Assembly: GCF_001263355.1 (NCBI RefSeq)
Contig: NZ_LGYO01000033.1
Coordinates: forward strand, 62,001-126,000
Reading direction: 5' to 3'
Source of the DNA: Acetobacterium bakii
GTDB lineage: Bacteria; Bacillota; Clostridia; Eubacteriales; Eubacteriaceae
Length of the DNA stretch: 64,000 nucleotides
Positions within the stretch are counted from its first letter, which is position 1; every line of letters starts with the position of its first letter. Below, piece by piece: positions 1 to 8,766 of this stretch. The translations under genes were made by a program, and so were the position numbers. The notes under the pieces are model-generated. The model ran no database searches, was not told where the DNA came from, and saw only the letters and a list, made by a program, of their open reading frames with translations.

Positions 1-191
1 GGGCCAGTTCGGTTAGAGGTAGGGATGTATTCAACATTGGCCAGCGGAATACAAAGCAGATAAAAAAAATTTTAAACAGCCGAGGCCTGGGCTTCAATAC
101 CGATGATCTGGGCGGAACCCTCAGCAGAACTGTTGAACTTGAACTTTCAAAAGGGGAAATCAACATATGCTATCATTTAATGGCAGTGTAA
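1..191 (+). CDS. cheD: Chemoreceptor glutamine deamidase CheD, C-terminal part only
   Basis: The gene is cut by the left edge of the window; the reading frame begins at base 3 and stops with TAA at 189-191, leaving 62 residues. The segment VFNIGQRNTKQIKKILN followed by LGFNTDDLGGTLSRTVEL matches the end of CheD, where a 'IGxRN' stretch and a 'DxGGxxxRTV' stretch are conserved. CheD deamidates glutamines of methyl-accepting receptors and, in Gram-positive bacteria, is paired with CheC-type phosphatases. That fits the CheX and CheY-CheX genes near 26 kb and the receptors at 4-11 kb. The catalytic Cys and His lie outside the window, so activity cannot be judged. The identification is from recalled family motifs. 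Confidence 0.8.
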   Translation, partial: ASSVRGRDVFNIGQRNTKQIKKILNSRGLGFNTDDLGGTLSRTVELELSKGEINICYHLMAV

Positions 192-265
192 TAGAAGACT
201 TCCGACAGCCAATTAACACAATAGTCTGAATAATTTTAACATTTGAGTATCGCTAAAACAGAGAA

Positions 266-306
266 GTAAGTATTGGGAACAAAGATTTACCATTGTCCCC
301 GGGACG
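266..306. repeat. Family A intergenic palindrome, short or internally deleted copy
   Basis: The right arm ATTTACCATTGTCCCCGGGAC at the end of this segment is the same as in the full copy at 25803-25902. The left side, GTATTGGGAACAA, is a weakened left arm, and the whole middle is missing. It resembles the 36-bp minimal copy at 43347-43382. It lies between cheD and the terminator preceding the tetR operon. Confidence 0.6.
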
Positions 307-313
307 GGTTTAT

Positions 314-342
314 AAAAAGCTGATTAATTTCAGCTTTTTTTT
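314..342 (+). terminator. Rho-independent terminator upstream of the tetR operon
   Basis: AAAAAGCTGA and TCAGCTTTTT form a 10-bp stem around a six-base loop, followed by a T run. It would stop transcription arriving from cheD before the promoter at 344. Confidence 0.75.
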
Positions 343-343
343 A

Positions 344-372
344 TTGACAAATAAATTTTTTCATAGTAAAAT
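344..372 (+). promoter_or_regulatory. Sigma-A promoter of the tetR/CPBP operon
   Basis: TTGACA at 344-349 and TAAAAT at 367-372 are separated by 17 bases, a near-consensus vegetative promoter placed immediately upstream of the tetR coding start. Confidence 0.8.
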
Positions 373-411
373 AACAAATGATACATAACAAATGTTACAT
401 AACGTATGATG
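371..411. promoter_or_regulatory. Candidate TetR operator: three tandem ATAAC(A/G)(A/T)ATG-type units
   Basis: Directly after the -10 box lie ATAACAAATGATAC, ATAACAAATGTTAC and ATAACGTATGATG, three near-identical units at a spacing of 14 bases. The position over the transcription start suggests autorepression by the adjacent TetR protein. The repeat is visible in the sequence; the binding is inferred. Confidence 0.5.
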
Positions 412-432
412 TTTAATGAGAAAGGAAAATAT

Positions 433-1011
433 ATGCCACCAAAAATTAAAATCAAAGAGGACGACATTCTGAATGCGGGGATAAAAATTGCCCGGAAATC
501 CGGAATCGAGGGGGTGAATGCCAGAGAACTGGCCAAAGAATTAGGCTGTTCAATTCAGCCCATATTCCGAACGTTCCAGAATATGGAGAATTTAAAAAAA
601 GCACTCTATCAAAAAGTTGAAGAGAATTTTAATGCTTATATGCTTAATGGCATGAACCATAAGATTCCTTTTTTAGGAATGGGCTTAGCCTATATCAATT
701 TTGCCAAAGAAGAAAAGAACCTTTTCAAATTGCTGTTTATGTCGGACTTCATTCAGGTCGATGGCCTTATGGATATGATTTCGGGGGAGGAAAATAAAGA
801 AGTGATTGAATTAATCGCAGCTTCGACCCATTTAAATGAAGAAAATGCTAAAAAGCTGTATGTGGACATCTGGCTGTTAACCCATGGGATTGGTTCATTG
901 GCAGCAACGAATCAGGTTCATTTCAGTAACGCGGAAGCAGAAACGATTTTGATGGATGTGTTTAAGGGATTACTAAATCAATTTGCTAAGAAAGAAGAGG
1001 AAAAATCATGA
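433..1011 (+). CDS. TetR/AcrR-family transcriptional repressor
   Basis: A protein of 192 residues whose first 50 or so form a TetR helix-turn-helix (IKEDDILNAGIKIARKSG, then GVNARELAKELGCS and PIFRTFQNMENL). The rest is an alpha-helical ligand and dimerisation domain with no recognised effector. An ATG at 406 is in frame, but ATG 433 is preferred because GAGAAAGGAAA lies just upstream at 418-428. The gene has its own near-consensus promoter with repeated units over the start site, typical of an autoregulated repressor. The stop codon overlaps the next start (ATGA), so it is cotranscribed with the CPBP membrane protease, which is probably one of its targets. Confidence 0.85.
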   Translation: MPPKIKIKEDDILNAGIKIARKSGIEGVNARELAKELGCSIQPIFRTFQNMENLKKALYQKVEENFNAYMLNGMNHKIPFLGMGLAYINFAKEEKNLFKLLFMSDFIQVDGLMDMISGEENKEVIELIAASTHLNEENAKKLYVDIWLLTHGIGSLAATNQVHFSNAEAETILMDVFKGLLNQFAKKEEEKS

Positions 1012-1760
1012 ATCTATTGTTTTCAACGCGTCACCCACTCAGAAGTGCCATTCTTTTAGGGTTCATCCCCATATTGTTTGCAACAGCGGCAGGAGTCATC
1101 TGCGTTGTTGCCGGTTTAAATGAGACCCAGATCCTGATAACGCAAACTCTTTCGTTTGGGATTTCAATTATTCTTGGGGTTCTCATCATGAAAAAATCGA
1201 AATTAGGATATGAGGCCTTTGGGTTTCGAAATCCGGATGTCACAAAAAATTCCAGTGTGCTGTTTTTTCTGCCGCTGCTGGTTGCTGAAATACTGCCTTT
1301 TATGAATGGCTTGGATACAAGTATTTCGTTTTTAACGGTTATTTTATTATTATTGTTTACAGTATTTGTGGGGATCAACGAGGAATTATTTTTCAGAGGT
1401 TTGATCTTTAAAGTGTTCAGTGCAAAAGGGGTGAAATATGCCGTGATTGCTTCCTCGGTAATATTTGGAATCGGCCATGCAGCCACCGCCCTCAGCGGAA
1501 GTGATCCCATATATGTGGTGATCCTGATTATTTTTGCAGGATTGTTTGGCCTTGTCTGTGCGGAAATAGTGGTAGTCACCAAAAGTATTGTTCCGGTAAT
1601 TATATGGCACGGCCTTCATGATTTCATTGCCAATATCACCATGGAGACTATCAGTTCCCTGGGTATTACACTGCTTATCGCTCAAACTCTGATTCTTTGC
1701 CTGTATGCGATATATTTGTGGAGAAAAGTTGAATTTAAGAAAGAAGTTAGAGTCGCATAA
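1008..1760 (+). CDS. CPBP (Abi/CAAX) family intramembrane glutamic protease
   Basis: A 250-residue hydrophobic protein with about eight membrane segments. The family motifs are present in order: EELFFRGLIF (EExxxR, around residue 126), FGIGHAATAL (the second motif with His, around residue 160) and WHGLHDFIAN (the third, His-rich motif, around residue 210). Family members include type II CAAX prenyl endopeptidases and bacteriocin-immunity proteins; the bacterial substrates are mostly unknown. It overlaps the upstream tetR gene by four bases, so the two are translationally coupled. No bacteriocin gene is nearby, so an immunity role is only a possibility. Confidence 0.85.
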   Translation: MNLLFSTRHPLRSAILLGFIPILFATAAGVICVVAGLNETQILITQTLSFGISIILGVLIMKKSKLGYEAFGFRNPDVTKNSSVLFFLPLLVAEILPFMNGLDTSISFLTVILLLLFTVFVGINEELFFRGLIFKVFSAKGVKYAVIASSVIFGIGHAATALSGSDPIYVVILIIFAGLFGLVCAEIVVVTKSIVPVIIWHGLHDFIANITMETISSLGITLLIAQTLILCLYAIYLWRKVEFKKEVRVA

Positions 1761-1831
1761 TTGATAGTACTGAAATAATAGAATTATCTCAAACACATCA
1801 AAAGAGTGTTTAAGAACGCAGATAAGGTAAT

Positions 1832-1948
1832 TTGACAAACCCCCTGCGGATTTTTAATTATCATGTTGTATGCATCAGGTTGAACTGGCGGTAGCCTGTA
1901 CGATCTTGCAGCACACAACGGTAAATAAATGTCCGCAAGGGGTTTGTT
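1832..1948 (+). repeat. Family A intergenic palindrome, copy A1 (AACCCCCTGCGGA arms)
   Basis: Outer arms AACCCCCTGCGGA and TCCGCAAGGGGTT pair with few mismatches. The core runs ATCATGTTGTATGCATCAGG, then an apical hairpin (GGCGGTAGCC), then TTGCAGCACACAACGGTAAAT. The core is shared with the copies at 47712-47829 and 57881-58087, while the outer arms differ. Confidence 0.8.
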
Positions 1949-1974
1949 ATCAGTGATTCTGTTTGATTTTCGTA

Positions 1975-2003
1975 TTGACAATTACCAATTATTGCTTTAT
2001 GTT
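1975..2003 (+). promoter_or_regulatory. Promoter of the GGDEF-EAL-PilZ gene
   Basis: TTGACA at 1975-1980 and TATGTT at 1998-2003 with a 17-base spacer, about 50 bases before the coding start. Confidence 0.6.
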
Positions 2004-2051
2004 AGAGGTATTAAAAAAAATCAAACTTAGCGACACTGACAGGGAGAATAT

Positions 2052-3860
2052 ATGGCTTTTGCTGACGTAAACCGGGTGAATACGAAAAATGAAGAGATTA
2101 CTAAAAAGATGGAAATGGAAAAAAGAATCAATCACATGGCTACCCATGATGAACTCACAGGACTGCCTAACCGCATTTCTTTTAAGCAGGAACTCATGAA
2201 TCAATGCGACAGTTCAAGGAATGAACACTCGTCATTGGCGGTGATGATGCTGGATTTTCAGGGGTTTAAATATATTAACAGTGCTTTGGGTATACAGTCG
2301 GGAAATCAAATGGTCATTCAAATGATAATCCGGTTAAAGGCTTTTTTAGGTATCAAAAATTTTATTAGCCGTTATTCAGAGGACCAGTTTGCCATTATTG
2401 CCAAAGATTTAAGGAACCCTGAGGACTATGAAGCAATGGCCCAGTCAGTTGCAAGCTTGTTTACGCGGCCATTTAAGGTGGATATATATGAATTTCCAGT
2501 GACAATGAACATGGGGATCAGCATCTTTTCACATGATATCGAGAATTCTAAGACTGCGGATGATGAAGATTCCGAGCAGATAAGCGATGAGCTCATCAGA
2601 CATGCCAACGTTGCATTGCTCTGGGCCAGAAAAGAGGGAAAAAACCATTATCAATTTTATTCCTCAGATATTAGCATCCAAAATTACAAGCAATTTGAAC
2701 TCAGAAATGACCTTCGAAAAGCCATTGAAAAAAATCAGTTTGAAGTATATTACCAGCCAGTGGTTCAGCTTGAAACTACCGAAATTCTGGCTGCTGAAGC
2801 GCTAATCAGATGGAATCATCCGGATTGGGGAATGGTGTCTCCTCAGGAATTTATATATTTAGCTGAAGAAACCGGTGCGATCGTGGAAATGGGAAAATGG
2901 ATGCTCAGAGAGATCTGCAGTAACAGCAAAAACTGGAAACAGAAAGGGATTCCTCAAACTAAGGTAACCATTAATTTTTCAAGCATCCAGTTTTATGAAA
3001 AAGATTTTGTGGAAAATATCAAAAGCATTCTGGATGAATTTCAGTTTGATCCGAAATTTTTAATCATCGAATTGACGGAAAGCTTATTGAGCAAAGATGG
3101 AGATAAAGTCATGGCTGATATTCAACGGTTGCAGACTTTAGGGATTAAAGTAGCTCTTGATGACATTGGAACTGGTTTATCTTCATTGGCTTATTTGAAT
3201 ACCTTTAATATTGATGTTTTAAAGATGGACAGTGCTTTTATCAGAAATATTATGTTCGACAAAAAAACAGCCATTATTGCAAGGACCATTGTTAATCTTG
3301 CCCGGGATCTTGAAATAAAGCTGGTTGCGGTGGGAATTGAGAATTGGGAGCAACTATCTTTTCTCCAGGAGGCTAACTGTCATGCCGGCCAGGGATATCT
3401 CTATTCCAGGCCTTTACCTCTGACCGAATTTGAGAATATTTTAAAAAGCGGAAAATGCGACCCGGCTTTTTTGGAGCGTACAACCATTGATGTAAGCGAG
3501 GAAAAACGACAGTCTTTGAGATTGGATTTCGAGCCATTTATTGAAGCCGAACTGACCATTATAAAAATTTTGGAAAAGAAAATGAATGTGGGGAATACAA
3601 AAATACTGATTAAAAATATTGGGCCCAGTGGCTTGTGCTTTATTTCCAATATTAAATTTCCCATTGAACAGGAATTTACGCTTCGATTTACAACTATTCT
3701 GTTTGACAGAAAAATTGAAACGCATGGAACCCCGGTATGGATTGAAGAAATCGAGCAAGGCTTTTATCAGTACGGCGTTGATTTTACCATTGATCAAAAT
3801 GAGCGAGAAGAATTAACTGAAACTCTGATTGAGATCCAGGCAAAGTTGACAGTGCAATAA
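2052..3860 (+). CDS. Degenerate GGDEF, EAL and C-terminal PilZ protein (c-di-GMP effector or phosphodiesterase)
   Basis: 602 residues, with no membrane segment seen. A GGDEF domain (about 30-195) opens with HDELTGLPNR, but its signature is SEDQF, so it cannot be a cyclase. An EAL domain (about 215-460) carries EALIRW, the Asn in INFSSIQF, the Glu in IIELTES, DD in ALDDIGTG, Lys in LKMD and Gln in GQGYLYS. The Glu 36 residues after that Lys, usual in AEGVE, is Val (AVGIE). The PilZ domain (about 490-600) has RQSLR and an altered second motif, NIGPSG. The start follows AGGGAGA. It is a close paralogue of the protein at 12542 but lacks that protein's PAS domain. It may sense c-di-GMP more than degrade it. 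Confidence 0.85.
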   Translation: MAFADVNRVNTKNEEITKKMEMEKRINHMATHDELTGLPNRISFKQELMNQCDSSRNEHSSLAVMMLDFQGFKYINSALGIQSGNQMVIQMIIRLKAFLGIKNFISRYSEDQFAIIAKDLRNPEDYEAMAQSVASLFTRPFKVDIYEFPVTMNMGISIFSHDIENSKTADDEDSEQISDELIRHANVALLWARKEGKNHYQFYSSDISIQNYKQFELRNDLRKAIEKNQFEVYYQPVVQLETTEILAAEALIRWNHPDWGMVSPQEFIYLAEETGAIVEMGKWMLREICSNSKNWKQKGIPQTKVTINFSSIQFYEKDFVENIKSILDEFQFDPKFLIIELTESLLSKDGDKVMADIQRLQTLGIKVALDDIGTGLSSLAYLNTFNIDVLKMDSAFIRNIMFDKKTAIIARTIVNLARDLEIKLVAVGIENWEQLSFLQEANCHAGQGYLYSRPLPLTEFENILKSGKCDPAFLERTTIDVSEEKRQSLRLDFEPFIEAELTIIKILEKKMNVGNTKILIKNIGPSGLCFISNIKFPIEQEFTLRFTTILFDRKIETHGTPVWIEEIEQGFYQYGVDFTIDQNEREELTETLIEIQAKLTVQ

Positions 3861-3892
3861 AATAATCAGCAAATTTAATAAGCAAGCGAGAT

Positions 3893-3930
3893 AAAATAAT
3901 AACCCCTTCGAATTCGAAGGGGTTATTTTA
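3893..3930. terminator. Bidirectional terminator between converging genes
   Basis: AATAACCCCTTCGAA and TTCGAAGGGGTTATT form a perfect 30-base palindrome (3898-3927) with A and T runs on either side. It serves the EAL-PilZ gene and the chemoreceptor gene coming from the other strand. Confidence 0.8.
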
Positions 3931-4005
3931 ATGCAAAATTAATTTTGATATTAAAGCAGGGTGGAGAATATCATTTTCGGGAAAACATCATACGTCAAAG
4001 GTTTG

Positions 4006-6738
4006 CTAGTATTTATCAATGTCAAAATCATCCAGGTTAATGGTAGGTTCGGAAGGATGATTGTCATTTTTTCTTACTGCTTTTGAAGCAGTTGGTGTTG
4101 TTACTGTCTTTTGGAGATTGCCTTTTATTTTAAAAGCACCGACCATTTCAGTAAGCATTAAAGCCTGACCGGAAAGTTCCTCGCTGGCAGCGGCACTTTC
4201 TTCGGCAGTGGCGGAATTGGTCTGAACCACCTGGGAAACCTGTTCGATACCCAGGGTGATTTGCGCTATTTCTGAAGCCTGGTCGTTGGATGACTGGGCA
4301 ATGGTACCCACCAGGCCGGTTACTTTTTCAATCTCGTTCAGCATTTCTTCCAGACTCCGGGCAGTGCTGTCGGCTATTTTTGATCCGACCTCCACTTTCT
4401 CGATGGAGCCCTCAATGAGTGCTGCAGTTTCTTTAACAGCTTCCGCACTCCTTGCTGCCAGGTTTCGGACCTCTTCGGCAACAACCGCGAAGCCTTTACC
4501 ATGTTGACCGGCTCGGGCAGCTTCAACCGCGGCATTAAGCGCTAGAATATTGGTCTGAAAGGCGATATCGTCAATGACCTTAATGACTTTGGAAATATTA
4601 TGTGAAGAATTGTTGATTTCTCCCATAGCCAGGATCATATTCTGCATTTGGGCATTGCCGATTTCGGCATTGGTGCGGACCTTTACCGAAAGCTCATTGG
4701 CTTGATTGGCATTGACCGCATTGCGCTTGGTTTCTCCGGCAACCTCTTCAATAGAGGCGGTGAGTTCTTCAATGGAGCTGGCCTGTTCGGTGGTTCCCTG
4801 GGCCAATGCCTGTCCGCCGTCGGAAATTTGCCGGGCACCGATTTCAACCTGGGCGGCGGCAATGTCAATGTCGGTCATGGTATTGCTGAGGCTGGTGGTG
4901 ATGTCATTGAGGGCGGTTTTAATGGGCAGAAAATCGCCCGGATAGGTGGTGGTGATTTCCTGATCCAGATTCTTCTGACCCATGGCTTCCAGTGTTGTCG
5001 CTATTTCCAGAACATAACGTTTCAGAAAGTCGATGGTCTCATTTAAATCATGCTTGATGGTCGCATGATCGCCTTGATAATTCCCATTCATGGAAACCTG
5101 GAGGTTGCCGTTTGACAGTTCATTAAGCGTGTCAGACGCTTCCTGGATGGGTGCGATGACGGCATCCAGGGTTTCATTAAAGCCGGCGATAACCTTGGCA
5201 AATTCTCCAGAGAATCGGCTGGCATCCCCGCGACTGGAAAGATTACCTTCCACGGCGGTACTGGCCATATTTTCAGTTTCTTCCACCAGTTGTGTGATAT
5301 TTTGGATCATACCCACCAAGCTTGGGATTAGAGTATCATTCTGGCTTCGTTTACCGATTTTTGTCAATACCTCCAGGTCGCACATATTGCCATTGGCAAT
5401 ATTGGTGCAAATTTCGACGATACGTGTGAGCCGGAGATGAACGTTGTTAATGGATTGGGCGATATCTGCGTAGATTCCCAGATACTGAGCTTCGATTTTT
5501 TCGCTGTAATCATTGAGGCTCATCTGTCCGAGAATGCGATTACCTTCTTTCAGGGCATCTAAGCCATCGATACAGGCATTGATGCTATTCTTCAAGGTGT
5601 TGAAATCCCCGTTATAGGAATCAGTGATTTTGGGAGGAATCACCCCTTTACCGATGCGGTCAACATAATCTGCTGCTACGCTAAGGGGACCCACCACGGC
5701 GTCTAGGGTGGCATTGACCCCTTCTACAATTTTCTTGTAGCCGCCCTTAAAGGCGGTGGCATCGCCACGGGTGTTCAGTTGTCCCTGTACCGCGGCGGCA
5801 GAAAGCATGGTTGCCTCGGCAATAAGACCTCTGATGGTTTCAATGATCAGCTTCAGAGCCGGTGCAATTTCATCCTGGTCATCTCGGGTTTCAATGTTTG
5901 CGGAAACATCCCCGTCGGATATCTGGTTCATGGTGCCGATGACCACATTTTGAATATCATCGGAAAAACTGTCCATGGATAACGCCATTTCTCCGATTTC
6001 ATCTTTTCGATCCATATTCAAACGGGTTGCGAAATGGCCCATACTCATTTCCTTAATCATATGATTCGCTTTTTTTAAGGGCTTACTGATTATTGAACTA
6101 AGAAAAAGTCCAAATCCGATTGAAGCGGCAATACCGATTAAGGTGATGATGATCATTGTGGTGAGAACCCGGCTCGCCTGAGCGGTATTTGTTTCCGACT
6201 TCATTTGACCATCTTCCAATTTTAATGCCATAATTTTATCAATAGCATCCTGTTCTGCTTTGGTCGCCTGGGCTGCCGGGCTCCCGGAACCCAAGTATGA
6301 AAAAGCTTCGGCATCCAGATTTTGAGTTGCCAGATTTATCACGACATCAAGATGTCCGGTATATTCCTGCCGGGCAATAGTGAATTCATTTAAGGCCGTC
6401 TTCATTTCATCATCCATATTGGCTTTTTCGAATTCTGTGGCGATCGCATCGATTTTCGCCTGTTGTTCGATGACCTTATCTGCATTCTCCTTAATAGTCG
6501 GAGCATCCGTGGCAATAATCATATCCCGAAGACTGACTCTCAGCGTTTGAAATTCAGTTGAAATTTGCCCGGCTTCCCGAATTGGTATGGTTATGTGTTC
6601 ATAAAGTTCAGAATCCGATTGTTCCAAAGCTTTGATGTTGACCATTCCCATAACACCGACGATCCCGATTATGGTGGCGATTATTATAAAACTCACCATT
6701 AGCTTTGTACCTATTTTCATGTCATACATCCATTTCAT
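4006..6738 (-). CDS. Poly-HAMP methyl-accepting chemotaxis protein (MCP 1)
   Basis: 910 residues. The N terminus has a membrane helix (about 11-31), a four-helix-bundle sensor (about 32-188) and a second helix (about 192-214). A classical HAMP follows ([19 protein letters not shown]), then several further HAMP-like modules marked by repeated 'GxxxTLDAVxxP' segments, to about residue 620. The signalling domain (about 640-870) has the conserved hairpin tip [20 protein letters not shown] near 750. The protein ends LDDFDIDKY, a tail shared with the receptor at 8767. The ribosome-binding site AGGAAAG sits in a leader almost identical to that of MCP 2, so the two are recent duplicates. The ligand is unknown. 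It works with CheA/CheW at the membrane. Confidence 0.93.
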   Translation of the reverse strand: MKWMYDMKIGTKLMVSFIIIATIIGIVGVMGMVNIKALEQSDSELYEHITIPIREAGQISTEFQTLRVSLRDMIIATDAPTIKENADKVIEQQAKIDAIATEFEKANMDDEMKTALNEFTIARQEYTGHLDVVINLATQNLDAEAFSYLGSGSPAAQATKAEQDAIDKIMALKLEDGQMKSETNTAQASRVLTTMIIITLIGIAASIGFGLFLSSIISKPLKKANHMIKEMSMGHFATRLNMDRKDEIGEMALSMDSFSDDIQNVVIGTMNQISDGDVSANIETRDDQDEIAPALKLIIETIRGLIAEATMLSAAAVQGQLNTRGDATAFKGGYKKIVEGVNATLDAVVGPLSVAADYVDRIGKGVIPPKITDSYNGDFNTLKNSINACIDGLDALKEGNRILGQMSLNDYSEKIEAQYLGIYADIAQSINNVHLRLTRIVEICTNIANGNMCDLEVLTKIGKRSQNDTLIPSLVGMIQNITQLVEETENMASTAVEGNLSSRGDASRFSGEFAKVIAGFNETLDAVIAPIQEASDTLNELSNGNLQVSMNGNYQGDHATIKHDLNETIDFLKRYVLEIATTLEAMGQKNLDQEITTTYPGDFLPIKTALNDITTSLSNTMTDIDIAAAQVEIGARQISDGGQALAQGTTEQASSIEELTASIEEVAGETKRNAVNANQANELSVKVRTNAEIGNAQMQNMILAMGEINNSSHNISKVIKVIDDIAFQTNILALNAAVEAARAGQHGKGFAVVAEEVRNLAARSAEAVKETAALIEGSIEKVEVGSKIADSTARSLEEMLNEIEKVTGLVGTIAQSSNDQASEIAQITLGIEQVSQVVQTNSATAEESAAASEELSGQALMLTEMVGAFKIKGNLQKTVTTPTASKAVRKNDNHPSEPTINLDDFDIDKY

Positions 6739-7022
6739 AACAAACCAACTTTCCTGTTTATTTTGGATATTTATATAAATGATTTAGCTGGCCCATTAAA
6801 TTGACTCCGTTTATTACCTTTCCCAAATATTACACACAATTGTCATCAGTTTAATTTGTATATCAAGGTCATAGACTAATTCTTTCTATGAATTTATCGC
6901 TTTATAATAACATGAATTTAGAAAAAAATGAATTATTTATTCATTTAAAAAATCAATTATGATTTGAAATCGAATTTGTGCTATTTTTATTGTAATAAAA
7001 AAGAGCTTATAGAATTAAGCTC
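6739..7022 (-). other. AT-rich intergenic region with a minus-strand terminator at 6994-7022
   Basis: The only clear element is GAGCTTA/TAAGCTC (7003-7022), which on the minus strand is followed by a T run and would end transcription coming from higher coordinates. The rest, upstream of MCP 1, holds its leader. No clear sigma-28-type promoter could be recognised. Confidence 0.5.
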
Positions 7023-7043
7023 CATAACTCTTTAAATGAAACC

Positions 7044-7340
7044 TTACACAGTCAGCTTTAAATAAACATGCACCAGTGATAAAAACAGGGTAATAGACAA
7101 GCAAATGTCATTAAAACTGAGTTCAAAGGAATGAATAAATTTAAATACATTATGCTTTTCTAAAATACCGTAATAAATAACGAGGCCCAATAATAATGAT
7201 ACGACAAACAGAATGATTTTGAATCCGTAGGATAAAAGATCCAAAGGAAAGCTTTCATTAAAAAAGAATGTGATCTTTTCAAGGGAGTATAAGTCGAGGA
7301 CACCAAGCTTCTTGTGAAGCATTCCCAGGCCAAACAGCAA
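7044..7340 (-). CDS. Small hypothetical membrane protein, possibly a gene remnant
   Basis: 98 residues if the TTG at 7340 is the start, 92 if the ATG at 7322 is used; neither has a good ribosome-binding site. The C-terminal two-thirds is strongly hydrophobic, with segments such as IILFVVSLLLGLVIYYGIL and a second near the end. A minus-strand terminator lies directly behind it (6994-7022), which favours a transcribed unit. It starts just after the encapsulin terminator (7361-7406) and has no visible promoter. I do not recognise the family. It may be the tail of a decayed membrane-protein gene. Confidence 0.35.
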   Translation of the reverse strand: MLFGLGMLHKKLGVLDLYSLEKITFFFNESFPLDLLSYGFKIILFVVSLLLGLVIYYGILEKHNVFKFIHSFELSFNDICLSITLFLSLVHVYLKLTV

Positions 7341-7360
7341 TTACCGCCAGGCATACCTGT

Positions 7361-7406
7361 AAAAAACTCAGGACTGGATTTGTAGAAATCCAGTCCTGAG
7401 TTTTTA
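7361..7406 (-). terminator. Terminator of the encapsulin operon
   Basis: AAAAACTCAGGACTGGATTT and AAATCCAGTCCTGAGTTTTT pair almost perfectly, with A/T runs at both ends, 46 bases downstream of the encapsulin stop on the minus strand. Confidence 0.85.
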
Positions 7407-7451
7407 AGTAAGTCAAAAGAATAACTGAGATTCCTTTATTGATTAATGCGT

Positions 7452-8249
7452 TTATTTAGTTGTGTAACTGACAATAATATTTTCATCAAGCACTCTGAAG
7501 GTAAAGCTTTCGGTAATGAAAAGCTGGATTGTCTCATCATCGTGTGATTCATAGCCAATGGCAAAATCCTGACCAATGGTAAGTTCAAAGTCTTCATTGT
7601 CATAGGGGAATAAATAAGCCCCTTCGATGACAGGATTTAAAACGATTTTTCCATTAATCAGAGATTCAATGCGTTTGAGCAGAGGGTAAACCTGAGCACC
7701 GGCGTTGAGCCGTCGGTAAGCTTCTTCGCCCACAATCAGAACAAAGGGGCCTTCTTCAAAATGATCTTTCAAATCGATTAGGCCGGTGGAAATAGCTTCC
7801 ATAATCTGGGCACCGTCATTGCCAAAAGTTATGTTCTTATGGGCCGAAGCTTCTCTAAGTCCCTTAATATTTCCTGCGGCAAATCCTTCATAAACGGCTT
7901 TTTCTTCAAACTCTGCAATTTTTTTCACAGCTTCTTCCAGGTTGGTCAAATCGATGTCTTTAGCGCCTCGGGTAACATTATCCATTTCCCATCGGCTGAG
8001 GGTAAAGCTCATCCGTGCTTCGACCAATGGTTTCACCCGGAAAACTCCGGTTGCCACTTCGCCGTCATTCCGTTTCAATAGATCAAGACGACCTTCGGAT
8101 AAGGTGGTGAAATCCCAACCCATGGGACCATAGACCTTTACTGCTTTTCGTGCAGTTAATCGGCTTTTTAGAACTTCCTGAGCTCTGCCATCAATTTCAT
8201 CCCATGCTGATTGGGTGAGTGGTGCTAAGGTTCGCTTTAACATATCCAT
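7452..8249 (-). CDS. Family 1 encapsulin nanocompartment shell protein
   Basis: 265 residues, the normal length for a family 1 (linocin M18-like, HK97-fold) encapsulin. The N-terminal MDMLKRTLAPLTQSAWDEID helix, the RLTARKAVKVYGPMGWDF segment, the AVYEGFAAGNIKGL stretch and the C-terminal FTFRVLDENIIVSY segment match the family. Subunits assemble into an icosahedral shell whose lumen binds short C-terminal cargo peptides. The cargo gene lies 13 bases upstream in the same operon and encodes an encapsulated ferritin, so the compartment is predicted to store iron and buffer iron-driven oxidative stress. The start follows AAAGGAG. A strong terminator closes the operon. Confidence 0.93.
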   Translation of the reverse strand: MDMLKRTLAPLTQSAWDEIDGRAQEVLKSRLTARKAVKVYGPMGWDFTTLSEGRLDLLKRNDGEVATGVFRVKPLVEARMSFTLSRWEMDNVTRGAKDIDLTNLEEAVKKIAEFEEKAVYEGFAAGNIKGLREASAHKNITFGNDGAQIMEAISTGLIDLKDHFEEGPFVLIVGEEAYRRLNAGAQVYPLLKRIESLINGKIVLNPVIEGAYLFPYDNEDFELTIGQDFAIGYESHDDETIQLFITESFTFRVLDENIIVSYTTK

Positions 8250-8262
8250 ATTTTTTCTCCTT

Positions 8263-8610
8263 TTATTTTAAATCGCCAATGTTGATACCTGTTGATGTCT
8301 TTGTTTCACTGGAACCCTGACTTTCCTCGGCTTCTATAATGGAACTTTGGGCAAAAAGATAGGTGCGCAGCTCTTCATCCCACTTGTCCATATTTCTTCT
8401 TAACCATTCAAGGGCCATACAGGCATGCTCAATTTCTTCATCCCGATTATGGGCCATAACCGCTTTTAATTCGGGGTCCTTGGTGGCATTCACTCGTTGG
8501 TTATACCAGTCGACGGCTTCCAATTCTTCCTTAAGACTATTGATTGCCCGGGTAATGTCTTTGGTTTTTTCATCTAAAATTTCATAGGGTTCATGATAAT
8601 ACTGGGCCAT
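8263..8610 (-). CDS. Encapsulated ferritin (EncFtn), encapsulin cargo
   Basis: 115 residues, with the two-helix ferritin-like fold of EncFtn. Candidate ferroxidase ligands are the Glu in NSLKEELEAVDWYNQ and the Glu and His in DEEIEHACMALEWLRRN, the family's E...ExxH arrangement. EncFtn forms ring-shaped decamers whose iron sites build up at the subunit interface, and it oxidises Fe(II) inside the shell. After a low-complexity linker (EESQGSSETKTSTG), the protein ends INIGDLK, which resembles the hydrophobic-Gly-Leu-Lys targeting peptide that docks cargo to the shell. It precedes the shell gene with a 13-base gap and has an AAAGGAGG ribosome-binding site. Physical pairing is inferred from tail and operon. 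Confidence 0.9.
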   Translation of the reverse strand: MAQYYHEPYEILDEKTKDITRAINSLKEELEAVDWYNQRVNATKDPELKAVMAHNRDEEIEHACMALEWLRRNMDKWDEELRTYLFAQSSIIEAEESQGSSETKTSTGINIGDLK

Positions 8611-8703
8611 ATAATGTCCTCCTTTCAGTTTTCCTTAGATTACTAATGAATCTACCCAATAAAACTTCAAATTAAACTAGAATTTAATTATTTTTTCTGA
8701 TAT

Positions 8704-8747
8704 CAAAAAAAGAGGCTGTTATTGCTATTGCGCAATAACAGCCTCTT
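8704..8747 (-). terminator. Terminator of the MCP 2 gene
   Basis: AAGAGGCTGTTATTG and CAATAACAGCCTCTT pair over 15 bp. On the minus strand the stem is followed by a seven-base T run, 20 bases past the MCP 2 stop. Confidence 0.8.
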
Positions 8748-8766
8748 GAACTATACCCCGGAAGGT

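Noticed and set aside
1-40. tRNA-like GTTCG segment at the left edge
   Set aside because: The reading frame encodes the CheD C terminus and no cloverleaf can be drawn.
4648-5046. Long open frames opposite the chemoreceptor genes (for instance 4648-5046 and 8992-9393)
   Set aside because: They are antisense shadows caused by the codon bias of the receptor genes and have no start signals.
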